Positions 24,104 through 35,726 of a stretch of DNA of 64,000 nucleotides are shown in pieces. A program made the translations under genes and the position numbers. The DNA comes from Thunnus maccoyii. Taxonomy: Eukaryota > Chordata > Actinopteri > Scombriformes > Scombridae. The notes beneath the pieces are model-generated. The model made no database searches. It was not told the DNA's origin and saw only the letters and a program-made list of their open reading frames with translations. The stretch covers positions 9,488,490 to 9,552,489 of the forward strand of contig NC_056534.1 of assembly GCF_910596095.1 (NCBI RefSeq). Reading direction: 5' to 3'. Position 1 is the stretch's first letter, and each line of letters opens with the position of its first letter.

Positions 24104-26763
24104 TTATTCCCCCTCACCTTCGCCCTTATCAACCTCCTTGTTGTCCTGCGGCGCATTTTTGTCCTTCTCTTCTTCTGCTGTCTTCTCTTCTTCTGCTGTC
24201 TTCTCTTCTTGGTTTGCCTCCGCTGCATCAGTTTTCTCTTTCTGCTCAGTTGTGGTCACACTGGTTTTTGGTGTGGTCACATCAGGCTTGGGAATGTCCT
24301 CTTTCACCACTTCCTGAACATTGTACTTTCTATACAGTGTATAGTCTTTTACCACACTGATGCAACACACAGCCTTGATGACCTCCACAATGATGGTGAG
24401 TTCTGGGTTGGTCAAATCCACTTTGTTTTTAGGGTTCAGCTTCCCGACGAGACCTGCAAAAAGACAAAGACGAAAAGGAAAAGTCAGTTCTCCTTCTGTA
24501 GCATTTCAATCAACCGTGAAAGACCTAAATATAAACTGGGTCCGAGACTACCTGCGATAGATTTGATGATTTCGTCTCTCTTGTTGTGGCTGCTGTTTCG
24601 GGCCTTGAAAGCAATCTGGTAGGTGCCACAGTTTGGGGTTTTGAACCAAGGCTCCAGGAACGTGGTCAGGTACTTCACCATGTCCTCCTGGAAGGCCTTG
24701 CATGTTCCAGTCACCTGAATGAGAAAAAAATATCGATTATTTTAGTTCTTATACTTTTAATATTTATTTAAATTGTAATGAAATGGATCAGATCTGCTTC
24801 TAAATGAAGTAAAACTGTTCTGAGAACAACCTCGTTAACACAATGATGTGGTGCTAAATGTTTGTTTAACGGTTATGATTTGGATACGTTCACCACATGT
24901 CCAACACATTTATAAATGTCTAATAATGAGTTCATTTTAAAACAACTCTTAATTTGTAACATGCATACAAGCTTATCAAGTTTCATCCATGAAAGCTATT
25001 CTGCTCCAATGTCCCTCGACATCTTGTGTCATATTCTTTCTACACTGCATCTGTCAAATCACTTCTACCAGATTAAACACAGTAAGGATTTTAGTTTCTC
25101 ACCGGCAGCATCCGAAGGATCACTCGGGACTTCTTTTTCTTGGTGGTGTGGAGATCGGACAGGATGTGATGAACCAGCTTGTCAGATTCTAAGAGAAGGA
25201 AAAAAAACCCCCCAAATTTTAGCCACAATAATAACAAAAAAAGCAAAAAGTAAAACTCACTGACTATTCTTAGAGTAAAATGTGTACCCAGATTTTGAGT
25301 TTTGATGAAGATGACATTGTTTGCCCCGCTGTCCAGAGCCTGGAAGCGTCGCTCTTGTTTAACTCCTGACGCTTGCAGCTGCGCCACTTCCTTCTTCAGT
25401 GCTACATCAACATCTTCTTCTTCAGCCTCCTCTTCGTCACTACTGCTCCCGTCATTGTCTTGCAACTGTGAACATAAGAATGACAATGTATAAAGACAAA
25501 ACTAGGTCTTTAATTAATGTGGATTTTTAAATTAATCATTAAATCCATGAAGTGCCAGAAAATACAGAAAAAAGCCCCAAACAGTTTTTCAGAGTCTGAG
25601 GTGACACATCAACAATCGACAGTCCAAAACTCAAACTGAATCAATTCACAAATGTCTTGAATGTAGTTTTATTTCATCTTTATTTAACCGATGATATAAA
25701 ACAGACAGAATAAGGAAATATGGACATTTAACGTTTTTGCTTCATACTTGGCAAATTATGAATTAGAGCTACATCTAACGATTATCTTCATTATCGATTA
25801 ATCTGTCTGTTATTTTTATTTAGCTAATTATTAATTTATTAGCTGTTTGGTCTATAAAATTCTAGAAAATGGTAAAATAAATGTTGATCACTGTTTCTCA
25901 AAGTTTGAGGTGCAACCTAAAACGTTGTGACCAAACTTTACAACTCAAAGATATTCAGTTTGCTGTTGCATATTTAAGAAGCTGGAATCAGAGAATGTCA
26001 TCTTTTTTTTTTCTTGAACAACTACTCAAACCGATTAATTGATAATGAAAATAGGTGCTGATTAATTTTCTGTCAATCAACTACTCCATTAATCGAGTAG
26101 TTGTTGCAGCTCTCTTGTGAACCAACTAACTGGCTACTCAACTGTTTGTTTCAGCACTGTCTCAGACTTTCACGTTTTTCAGTTAATTCATAATTCCTGG
26201 CTCAAGACTATCAGAAAGGTAGCAGCTATTGAGAAAGAAAGCTGCTTTAAGTTTACTTTACACTACAGTATAAAGTTTGAAGTGTAAAGTCATGTCCATT
26301 CAACACCGTGCAATAAAACTGTGGCTGCCTCCACTCAATGCACAAAACAAATGTGCAATTAAAAACATAAACTGTGGCAAAATAAGAATAACTAACTCAG
26401 GTTTCACTTTCTGCTGCAGTCACAAGGTGCAGTTCACTTGTTCAACCTGCACAGAAACTTGGAAACTAGAGCAACATAATCAAGGCCTAGTCTGCGGTTT
26501 GCGAACCCATTTGCAGATCTCATATGACCTCTGATCCTACAAATTTTTAAAGCACTCACCTTCTCGGGCCCATAGAGCTTGTCTGCGTATTCATTGAGCA
26601 GATTGAAGGCCTCCGCGGTGCATTTCCTCTCGTTCATGTTGCATGTGATGAGGATCCCCTGCATTCCCACCTCCAGCTCCCGGGAGCCCTTCCACCGCTT
26701 GTTGTGGTGGCCGGCATACCGCTTCTTGTTCCGTTTCCTCGAATCGTTTTGCACGGCTGACAT
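24104..26763 (-). CDS. thumpd1: THUMP domain-containing protein 1 (tRNA acetylation adaptor)
   Basis: Orthologue of human THUMPD1 and yeast Tan1, the RNA-binding partner that lets NAT10 make N4-acetylcytidine in tRNA-Ser and tRNA-Leu. Five coding exons join in frame to 326 residues (human is about 350): 26560-26763, 25288-25465, 25103-25188, 24552-24714, 24104-24453. Exon 1 has GILITCNMNERKCTAEAFNL, exon 2 an acidic DE run then SGANNVIFIKTQNL, exon 3 KLVHHILSDLHTTKKKK, exon 4 GTCKAFQEDMVKYL, and exon 5 KVDLTNPELTIIVEVIKAVC. The THUMP domain spans roughly residues 145-255, followed by a Lys/Glu-rich tail with a short internal repeat (EEKTAEEEKTAEEEK). Start: the first ATG (26763) is used; a longer frame upstream opens only with TTG. 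Confidence 0.95.
25760..26120. repeat. Family C repeat in thumpd1 intron 1
   Basis: Carries AGAGCTACATCTAACGATTA, ATTGATAATGAAAATAGG and AATCGAGTAGTTGTTGCAGC, the ends and middle of family C. Confidence 0.65.
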
Positions 26764-27185
26764 ATTATCAAATATGCTTCTAAAGACAATTATACAACCC
26801 AAAAACTCGTATTTGATCTCACTAGCAGCAGGCTACCGTCTTGTTTTGGTTCCTCCCCCTCGGCGTTATTAGCCGTTAGCTCAACAGTTTGGGGCAAACA
26901 GAAGCTTTCCGACACTTTAAAGCTACAGCGACTGCAGTATAAAACGTCTGAGGAGTTCACAAAAACATACAACCTGTCCGTCGAAACATGCGTTCAACTT
27001 CAAACTGTATCTGTAGAATGAAACGACACCTCATTCAGTCACAACCAGTCAAGGTAGCACGTTTTTTGGTTGTCCTGTACGGCGTGTGAGGAGGGACAAA
27101 ACAGTGACAGTGTCGCGAAACACAACTATTGACCAGTGTTTTGACCAAGTCCTATTATTTAATGATTTTATTGAATGGATTATCA

Positions 27186-27240
27186 TTCATTATTATTGTT
27201 ATTGTTATTGTTATTGTTATTGTTATTGTTATTATTATTA
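27186..27240. repeat. (TTATTG)n microsatellite
   Basis: About seven TTATTG hexamers then TTA triplets. Confidence 0.9.
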
Positions 27241-27276
27241 TAGGCTCTCAATATATAAATGATTTATGGTACAATA

Positions 27277-27696
27277 GGTATGTATGGAAGCCGAGAAAGG
27301 TCGTGCTTGCAATTATTTTTTTAATGCTGTTATCTCGAGATCACAAGTTAACTTATCTTGTTATCTCGAAAAAACAAAAGGCCGATTCCTTGAGATAACA
27401 AGATCATTTATCACGAGATTTATCACGGGTGGAGCTCATTCTCATTTGTTGATTCCTGTCTTCTCCTCTCTCCACCTCTCCCTCACATGGATAGCTCAAA
27501 TATTCAGATCAAGCACAAGAAGCCTTTAGGGGGCTCCTAAGGACATGGGTTCAAATCTGTCACATGTTGGGTTCTTATTCTCTCTCTCTCTCATTTTCAT
27601 GAGAAAAAGAAATAATTAACTCATAATCTCGAGATAACGGCATTAAAATAAATAAATAATTGCAAGCATGGCTGTTTTCAACTTCCGTAGCTATGT
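27277..27696. mobile_element. MITE-like element with terminal inverted repeats of about 70 bp
   Basis: The left end has GCTTGCAATTATTT then GTTATCTCGAGA. The right end has TCTCGAGATAAC then AATAATTGCAAGC, the inverse. There is no transposase frame. Lies between thumpd1 and eri2. Confidence 0.7.
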
Positions 27697-28032
27697 ATTG
27701 AAATCTAATTGAAATTCAATATATTGACTCCTGGAGTGTAAAGATATTTAGTATATGTTTTTTAAATATTTATATACACGTATGTACTTATTTTTAAAAA
27801 TCTTTTGTATAGTTACTGTAGCTTTGCTGTTATTTCTTGAGGAATGCATAATCAATGTTCCTACTAGAAATTGTACCTTAAGGTCTAAATATTTGTACTT
27901 TTAAAAACAAATATTACTGACATAGATAACTGACTGTTTATGTCGTAAACTTTAAATGGAGTCAATGCTCAAACCAAGAACAAAATGAAAACATTGAAAA
28001 CACAAAGTAAATTATGAGTAAAAATCAGTTTA

Positions 28033-28375
28033 TTTATAAAGATCCACTCAAACATGTTTTCAGACATATAAAAATATTCTGCTTTGAATATGTCTCATAT
28101 TCGTTTTCCTCCAAAAAGTTTAATTAGCTAGTTAAAAATTGCTAAAATTACATCTTCTTCCCCATAACTCAGTATCTCTGAATATACAAATATTCATAGA
28201 TTTCAAACGTTTAAGTCCTACGTCACTGAACTGGGTTGGCTTCCAAACTAGTTGTGATGTCACAAAATCACACTTGTATGTAAACTCATATTTAAGATGA
28301 GTAGAGAGAAACTTTTCTCCTTCAGCAGATGAAGGTGAAAAGAGCCTTTAACTGTCAAACTCTGCACAGTGAAAC
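28033..28375. repeat. Dispersed repeat family D, copy 2
   Basis: GATCCACTCAAACATGTTTT, CTCCAAAAAGTTTAATTAGC, ACTAGTTGTGATGTCACAAA and TTCAGCAGATGAA match the family order. It lies beyond the eri2 stop and could overlap a long 3' UTR. Confidence 0.7.
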
Positions 28376-28916
28376 TCATCCACGTTAAGTAAAAATAATG
28401 AAAACACATTTTTGAGAGGAGGGGGACTTGAAACATTTTATTTGCTCTCCAAATCTCATTTCCAAAATAGTATATTTACTGTACAGCACACAGCTCATTT
28501 TTGCATAATTATTAGTATTCATTCTAGATGAATATATTGGCTATTTTTTTCAAAAATTAAATAGTTAATGACAACAATTATTATTACTGAATTCATTATC
28601 AAGTATTTCGTTTGCAATAAATAAAAGCAAACAATTGGCTTTATGACATTTTAACTTGAAGACTCAACATTAATTTTTCAAAATGAAATCAATTAATTAG
28701 GCGTTTACGTGTCAAAAGAAAAACAGGCAAACAGTAGCAGCAGAAAAAAAAACCTATCCTCATCTCCAATAAAATCTGTTCAGAGTTTTTTCTTTTTTCC
28801 TGCATAAAATACATTAATGCAGGAACGTCTTTGTGAGAACTGACCACAGTTTGCATTCAAGGTGTCTCAAAGTTTATGTGACTGAGGTAGAACGGAGCAG
28901 ATACAGCTTACAGCTC

Positions 28917-31900
28917 TTAATAGCTCTTTCTTAATGATGACCCCTGAGGTGGACGGCAGCTGAGAGTTGAGTTGATGTGACACAGTGAGACAGAGGACCT
29001 GACAGCAGGAGAAGCCACTGAACTGCTCTTCATCAGCGCAGACTCCCACTTAAAGAACTCGCATCCCTTCTGGATCCTGCCGCTGCTCGACCGGCGGACC
29101 GCACAGCAATAAAACCCTCTGCCCTGGTTCGGACCACCGTTGGACACAACCTGCCGCTTTGCACGGCGGCCACACGCACACAACGGGGAGGTGATCTTCC
29201 CTCCTCCTCCTCCTCTCACTGTCACAGGAACGAAGGATCGATTGGTAGATGAGGAGAGCGTGTTGGTTGACAAAGAGGAAAGAACATTCTTGGAGAAATT
29301 AAGAGAACCACGTGAGGAGGGAGCCTGTTTTGCTGAGTCAGTGTAGATGCTGAAGGATGACTTTGGAGTCTTTGTGTGTTGTGTGATGGTTGCTCTGGGT
29401 CTGACAAATGAGGTATTAGGGGTGGAAGTTTTCTCTGGGGCAAAGGGCTTCAGCCTGAACATAGAGGGTGTGTTTATTTTAGAGTTTTCATGTGACACAT
29501 GTGGCTTCTCTTGGCGCAGCAGAGGGGTTTTCGCTCTTGATTTTTGCAGATTGGATTTGGAGCTCCAAGTAACAGTTTTAGGCACAGCAAAGTAAGCTTC
29601 CGGCTCTGAGATCCTTGAATGAGTCATCTTATTAAACTGACCAGAGACGTTAATGTGGGATCTTACCCTTTTTGTAGTGTCAGACATTGTGGATGACTCA
29701 CTGGTCTCCATCCTTTGAGTTTTAGTTTCCCTTAATGTGACCTGACCCGCTGGTGAATATGAATTATCAGGCTCTTCCGACACATAACACCTGCCGTCAA
29801 CATCTGATACGTACTCTAATTCTCTATCCGTTTCGATGCTGGCATCGTCACCCACCAACACCACATCGTCATATGAACCACACCTGTCCTCGGTTTCCAC
29901 TATAAGTTCTGCGCCTTCCTCGTCCTTCACAAGTCCCGCTGTTCTTGAGGTCTGGTTTTGCTGAGGCGGGTGGGAGAGGCCGCCAATAGTAGTAGAACAC
30001 ATAAGAAGCCTGTTGTTGTTGTTGTTGTGTGGTGAAGGACAGATGCTCATAACTGAAGAGGAAATATTAGTGACAACCTTTGCTGTAACTGACCTCCTAC
30101 TGATGCTGCTGATGCGTCCCCATAGTGGTGTCGTTGTACCATTCAGCAGCGTCTTTGGTGAGACCAGGCTTTGAACAGATTCTTGAACTGACCTTGAGGT
30201 GTCCTCTGTGTTTAAAAGTCTTGTATTGCTCTTTGTACATAATTTTATCTGACCAGCTTTGACAGGAATCTTGGATGATGAGGGTTTATTTGTGGTACTC
30301 GTGTTTTCCTCTTTATCCGTGTTGGGGTTTTCTGTCTTGTGTGCAGGACAGGTTGAGTTTCCAAACATGGGTTTGACCGTTGATGGGGTCTATGAGAAGA
30401 AGACAACATGAGGGATATAATCAGTAACGCACAAAATATCAGTGTGTGTTTAATTATCTTGCTTCCTTCACTCCAAGTCTCAAGATTTATTTCACATTTT
30501 ACGCTGCATCAAGTACAAAAGTCTAAAAACTGGAGCAGATAAAAAGGCAGGAAGATAAACAACCCAGTTATATATTTGTTTATTTATATAAGAAAACTTT
30601 ACAGCACATTTAAAAATTCTACATCTTGAGTCTTTCTGAAGCAAATAAGCTTCATCCATGAAGACACCCATTCAGTCATCATCCATAACAGGTTTTGCTT
30701 GGGGAGGCTGAAGGGGAACCGGGGATTTAGGGGTCGGGATGCGTCGTTGGACGGCCACTCACCCTGTCCAGGCTCCTCGTGATCTTCATCACACACCCAT
30801 CCCTCATCATCCGTGCTGCCAGCTGAGCTGTATTTCTGGCATCATCCACACCTGAGGAAAGATGGACAACAGGAAACATATGAAAAAAGAAAAAGGGAAT
30901 TAAGTTGTGGGTATTTTATATGTAGAATTTTCAGGAACAAAGCAAAAGCAAAACTTTAGCTTTTTTTGTACCAGAATGTTCTCTCCCAGAAAACTGTATC
31001 CCAAGATCTTGTAGTGCCCCATTCAGGCCTTTTGGTTTTCTGTTGTAAAACAGCTGTAGAGAAAAAAGGTTTTATCACAACATGAGAAATCTTGATTTGA
31101 ACAAGGACAGAAAATGTAATCAGTGGCTGTTGGTCAGAAAAAATAAGAAATCTGAGCGCATGACTTTTGGCTGTGGTAACGAAAGATGAGTATCTACTAT
31201 GTTTGAAAGTGGAACAGGAGCCGCCTAGTGGGCAGCTTTTGGTTAGCAGAACTGGTGCTGCAGGAAGAACTGATGAACAAACTAAACTATTAATAGTAGT
31301 AAGTAATTGATAAATTAATCAGTTACAAAACTAACTGTTAGAAACAGCCATAAAAATAAGGGGGGAAGCATTAAAGAGAGCAGAGGTTGAAAGACAAAAT
31401 GACTGAGCATCCACTTACCCTGTATGTGCTCCTCAGATCTATCCAGCTGTTGAGAACATCAGGTTTATGGATCTGCTTACGTTTACACTCGTACTGCAAA
31501 CAAACTCCAAGATCCCAGTCTGATACGCAACGTAGATGGAGGCACATTAAAATGAACAATGTGTTTCAACTCAATTTGTCCATTTAATATCTCAAAATTG
31601 TAAAAACTCAAATATGTTGTCTTGTTGATGTTGCCCTACCATTACATATTTGTATTTACAAATCCAAAAATTATTCAGTGTTTTTGTACAAAATTTGTAA
31701 TGTTTGAAGATAAAAGTGTATTTTTTTGTTGATTTTAAGTGTCATCTTGCCTCCAACACAGAAAAAAACCTCCTTAATTGAGGCAGTGATTGATTGCGAT
31801 GAGGCTTACTGGGGTTTATCACCAACAATATATGCTAACTCTGACCTTGGAGAGTCGTAAACACATACAAATGACTTTTACCTGACCATGTGAGGAAGGT

Positions 31901-33540
31901 ACACAGTTTTTGAGAGGGTGAAGGTGCAGAACATCTCTGTTGTCTGTTGGGGAAGACCACACCCATCTGAAGCTGCAGGTTTTGCAGCCAGCGGCTGAAG
32001 CGAGAAAGACAGATCTGGAGGGGGATCCCTGCCTCAACTTGCATCTGTAAGACAGGGAAATAAAGCTGTCAGATGTATTTTAAAACAATCAACAGTAAAA
32101 AGCACCAGGAGGTACATTGGTATCTTTGTAATTGTGTGTTTATTCCTTTGTACAGACACCTGTGTAATCCCTGTCAGCTCAGTGCAGAACTCGGACAGAA
32201 CGGGGCGCTCTTGAGGTTGAACATATGTGTGAAACTCAGACTCGACCTCCCCTGTGGACGTGTTCAACAGAACAGCAGGAAACTCAACTGCACAAGAGGA
32301 GGAAAGGAGAGAAGGACAGGTGTAAGGTTTGGTGAGGAGGAGTGGTCCTCAAATTAAATTAGGGCTGTAACTAACCATTATTTTCATCATCGATTAAATT
32401 GTTGATTATTTAATTTTTTTTTTTTTTTTTTAAATTGGTTGTTTGGTCCATAAAATGTCAGAAATGATGAAAAATGCTGATCACTGTTTCCCAAAGTCCA
32501 AGATGACGTCCTCAAATGTCTTGTTTTGTTCACAGTTAGAATCAGAATCAGGTTTATTGCCAAGTAGTTTTACACATAATAGCTTTGGTGTCAGTCCACA
32601 ACAGTTCACAACCCAAAGATATTTATTTTACTGTCATAGAAGACTAAATAAACCAGAAATGATTCACATTTTAGAAGCTAGAATTAGAGAATTTGGACAT
32701 TTTTTTTCTTAAAAAAATGACTCAAAATAATTAATCAATTATCAAAATAGTTGGCGATTATTTTTATAGTTGGCAACTAATCGATAGATCAGCTAATCGT
32801 TGCAGCTCTAAATTAAATATCACATTTAAAAAAAAAAATGGTGTCTTGAGTTATATAGTTTCAAAGTCATTCCTCAGAAACTTACTAATTTCTTGGCTGT
32901 AGTTGTTTTTCTCTCTCCAGCAAGTGGACTCAAAATCAATCACAATCAGGTAGGAAAATATTTGATCTGAAAAACAAACAAACAAACAAACAAACAGTAT
33001 TATATAATGTCACAAATAATCCAATGTAAGATGTAATGCCAGTGGGATCTAGTGTAGGCCTAAACATGCTCTTTCTGTAGACACATTATCAAATTAAATC
33101 AATCAATTTCAAACTTACTTGACACCACTGCTTTCTTTAGTCCTGTGGAGGACTGACTGCGCTGCCTCAACAGTCCGAGCTCTCTGTGCAGAGAGAGATT
33201 GAAGAGTCTTTATCATGTACAGTAAATCTAAAACCAACTAAATTCGTGATGTTTTGCAAGAGCTTAGCTGTAAGTTAGTAAAATACAGCACTACTACATC
33301 TTATTGAATAAAATGTTTAGGAGAACAAGCATTGTTGGCCAATTTAAACACAAATAGTTCAAGTTTTAAAACGATATTCAAACGCTGAACCTAACACAAA
33401 TGTTTAAACTAGTTATTTAAATATCCAAGGCTAACCAAAACGTTTCTTCGTCTTTCCAGTTTATTTGTGTTAGCTGTTCAGCCAACAGGCTAGTAACGGA
33501 TAGTTTATGTTACTTACTTGGCCAGTTTTTTTGTAGCCAT
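28917..33540 (-). CDS. eri2: ERI1 exoribonuclease family member 2
   Basis: DEDDh 3'-5' exonuclease related to ERI1 with a C-terminal GRF zinc finger; its RNA substrates are poorly defined. Nine coding exons join in frame to 734 residues (human about 690): 33518-33540, 33119-33183, 32886-32966, 32160-32287, 31882-32044, 31419-31519, 30972-31053, 30763-30851, 28917-30389. Exo I is YLIVIDFESTCW (D40, E42), Exo II TWSDWDLGVC (D154/D156), Exo III REHSGVDDARNTA (H213, D218). Landmarks between are YVQPQERPVLSEFCTELTGI and NSWIDLRSTYR. The 490-codon last exon is a low-complexity Ser/Thr/Asn-rich linker, then the GRF finger at about 648-690 (CACGRRAKRQVVSNGGPNQG, FYCCAV, CEFFKWE). All catalytic residues are present. 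Exon 1 is tiny: ATG plus 20 nt. Head to head with rexo5. Confidence 0.95.
32360..32815. repeat. Family C repeat in an eri2 intron
   Basis: Near full-length copy: begins TTAGGGCTGTAACTAACCA and ends TAATCGTTGCAGCTCTAAAT. A T-run sits at 32411-32430. Confidence 0.7.
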
Positions 33541-34040
33541 AAGTGTTCCTTAAATTCAGAGCACCGAGGATTTTTGTTGCAATCTTTACAGAAAAAAAGT
33601 GAAACTATTAGCGGGTCCTGCTTGTATATTGATTTAAAAACGCAGTAATAATCGCGCTGCTTTTTTTAAATGCGCATCCATTATTCTAGTCTCGATTGGT
33701 TATGACTGCAAGTCAGCGAAATCAACTGCAGAAAGTTAGTCGATCGTGTAAAGCGTACGAAGTTTATCGAAAAAGAACGAACTGCTTTTCCGGTTTTGCC
33801 GTGCGATATCAAAATAAAACCATGAAGTTCTGGTCTTAACGCCGCGTATGAAAAAATAAGGCTACATACCGACATGGAGTCAGTTTGATCTGGATAGTGT
33901 GATTGTTTTCAGACGAAATACCGTCGAATATCGCAATTTTAACTGCACAGCATGAACCGACTGAAAGACCTGACAATTATTTTAAAGGTACGAAACCGGA
34001 AGCAGCGCCAGTACTTTTTAGTCGCCTTATTTTTTTCCAC

Positions 34041-34197
34041 ACCCGCATTCTGCGAAGACCCGCCCTACTCTGCCTCTGATTGGCTAGTACTCGTTGCCTT
34101 CGTTGGTTAGATTGGTTTGGTTTAAGCAAGAAGGTAATAATATCAGAGCCTCAGCCAATCAGAAGAAGAGTAGGGCGGGTCTTCGCAGAATGCGGGT
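34041..34197. promoter_or_regulatory. 45-bp inverted repeat in the eri2/rexo5 divergent promoter
   Basis: Arms 34041-34085 and 34153-34197 are reverse complements at 43 of 45 positions, with a 67-nt spacer. Each arm carries a GC-box-like ACCCGCCC and a CCAAT box (GATTGGCT / AGCCAATC), facing opposite ways. It lies 0.5 kb upstream of the eri2 start codon and 1.5 kb upstream of the rexo5 start codon. An ETS-type ACCGGAAG occurs at about 33993-34000. Bidirectional promoter function is inferred. Confidence 0.6.
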
Positions 34198-34199
34198 GG

Positions 34200-34493
34200 A
34201 AAGAAAAAAAACGTCGTTTAGTTGCAGTTGTAACGTGTAGCAGCGGCTGTGTTTTGGCCATGTGTTTTTAGTCTGGTGGTGGAAAGACATGAATTTGGAA
34301 GTCCCTGGACCAACAGCTTTTGGTATATATTTTTTTTATTATTCGCTTATGTCCTCATATATATAATAAACGCATAAATACTTGTAAATTATATGTATAA
34401 AGTCTAAAGAGTTGTAGCTACATCGATGCTGTAGTGTCTTCTGTGTATCTTATTAATGACACACGCAGAAACCCCTCAGATAAAAGGCTACAG
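34200..34493 (+). other. rexo5: Candidate non-coding first exon of rexo5
   Basis: A consensus donor CAG|GTAAAG ends at 34493, just downstream of the inverted-repeat promoter. A strong acceptor (TTTTTATATCTCCCAG) at 35707 opens the start-codon exon, so at least one upstream non-coding exon must exist. The start of this exon is not defined by the sequence. Confidence 0.35.
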
Positions 34494-34724
34494 GTAAAGC
34501 CTAAAGCTTTCTTCTGTTGCTTGACACCTGCAGCATAAATCAACCAAGCTTATCATGAAACAGTCACTATATATGCTTCTAACAGTCACATGTCCCATAT
34601 TAGGATACAGTACAAGACAAGATCATGTCAACTTGCTTCTTATACCCATAATAGCTATGTGTTAAAGTGTTAAATCAAATCACCAGGATGTTATTCTAAA
34701 ATCCTTTTGGGTTTACAATAGGTC

Positions 34725-35010
34725 TGCAACTAATGATCAAATTGTCTGCAAAGAGTGAAAAAATGTCCATCACAAGTTACTTATAGCTGAAGGTGATGTC
34801 ATTAAATTGCTTGTTTTGTCCACTAACTCTTCAGAATTCAAAGAAATTCAATTTACTATCACATAAGAGAAAGAAAAGCAGTAAATCTTCACAAATGACA
34901 GCTGTACGTGTGGTAAAGTTTGGCATTTTTGCTTGAAAAATACTCCAGCAATTATCAAAGTAGTTGCTAATCATTTTTAAAGTTTATCAACTAATCTTTC
35001 AGCTCTAGTT
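34725..35010. repeat. Family C repeat upstream of rexo5
   Basis: Phrases GGTCTGCAACTAATGATCA and AGTTGCTAATCATTTTTAAA, ending in TCTTTCAGCTCTAG. A second partial copy lies at about 35440-35545. Confidence 0.6.
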
Positions 35011-35726
35011 TCCAACATCTTGTACAGTCGCCTAGTATTTCCTCTGTTCTAGTGTTCAGAAGATGAATCAGTCAAAAGTTACCTGTATGCCTGGATATGA
35101 TCAGAGCAATCAATAGTGCCAATATAACATCTGAGTTTTGGTACCAATACCAGAACAATACTTACAATACTTGACATTGAGGAATATGTTTATCTACAGA
35201 AGCCTTGCTCTCTTTTCTGACTCAGATGTCTATGATTTAGGCTAGTTAGTTACAGAAATATTTAAACTGTGAATAAAGGTTTTAAGATATTTCCTGCAAT
35301 AGAGATGCATCAGGTTTATGGGAGAAATGTATATTGAAAATACCCACCGACAAAACTGATTTTCTAGCATATTCTCTGTTTATTTTGTCTTAGCACAAAG
35401 TTACCACACTTTAAAATACAGTAAAAAAAAAGAAGATCATTTTAACAGTCAAAGTATAATTAAACAACACAACACAATGAAAATAGTTGGCAATTAAGTT
35501 TCTGTCATTGACTAATCAAGTAATTGATTGCAGTTCTAATTGATACCCAGCCCAAGTTACCTAAACACATTTACATTCATAAGCGCTTAAAACAATGTAA
35601 ATATAAAGAGGAGCGTGTATAACTCTAGATGTGTTCAAATGATACAGCTCACATTTGACAGCTGCCAGGACACAACACCATCTCAAATATCTTTTTATAT
35701 CTCCCAGTAGAAACATCTGCTTGAAC

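Noticed and set aside
26764-26802. Thirteen extra N-terminal residues for Thumpd1
   Set aside because: The upstream frame opens with TTG; the first ATG is at 26763 and the family does not show the extension.
30599-30796. 65-codon minus-strand frame overlapping eri2 exon 8
   Set aside because: Wrong frame of a real eri2 exon running into the intron; the joined eri2 model uses another frame that matches the family.
35655-35726. Longer N-terminus for Rexo5
   Set aside because: These codons lie in the polypyrimidine tract and acceptor of the preceding intron; the ATG at 35727 follows the acceptor.
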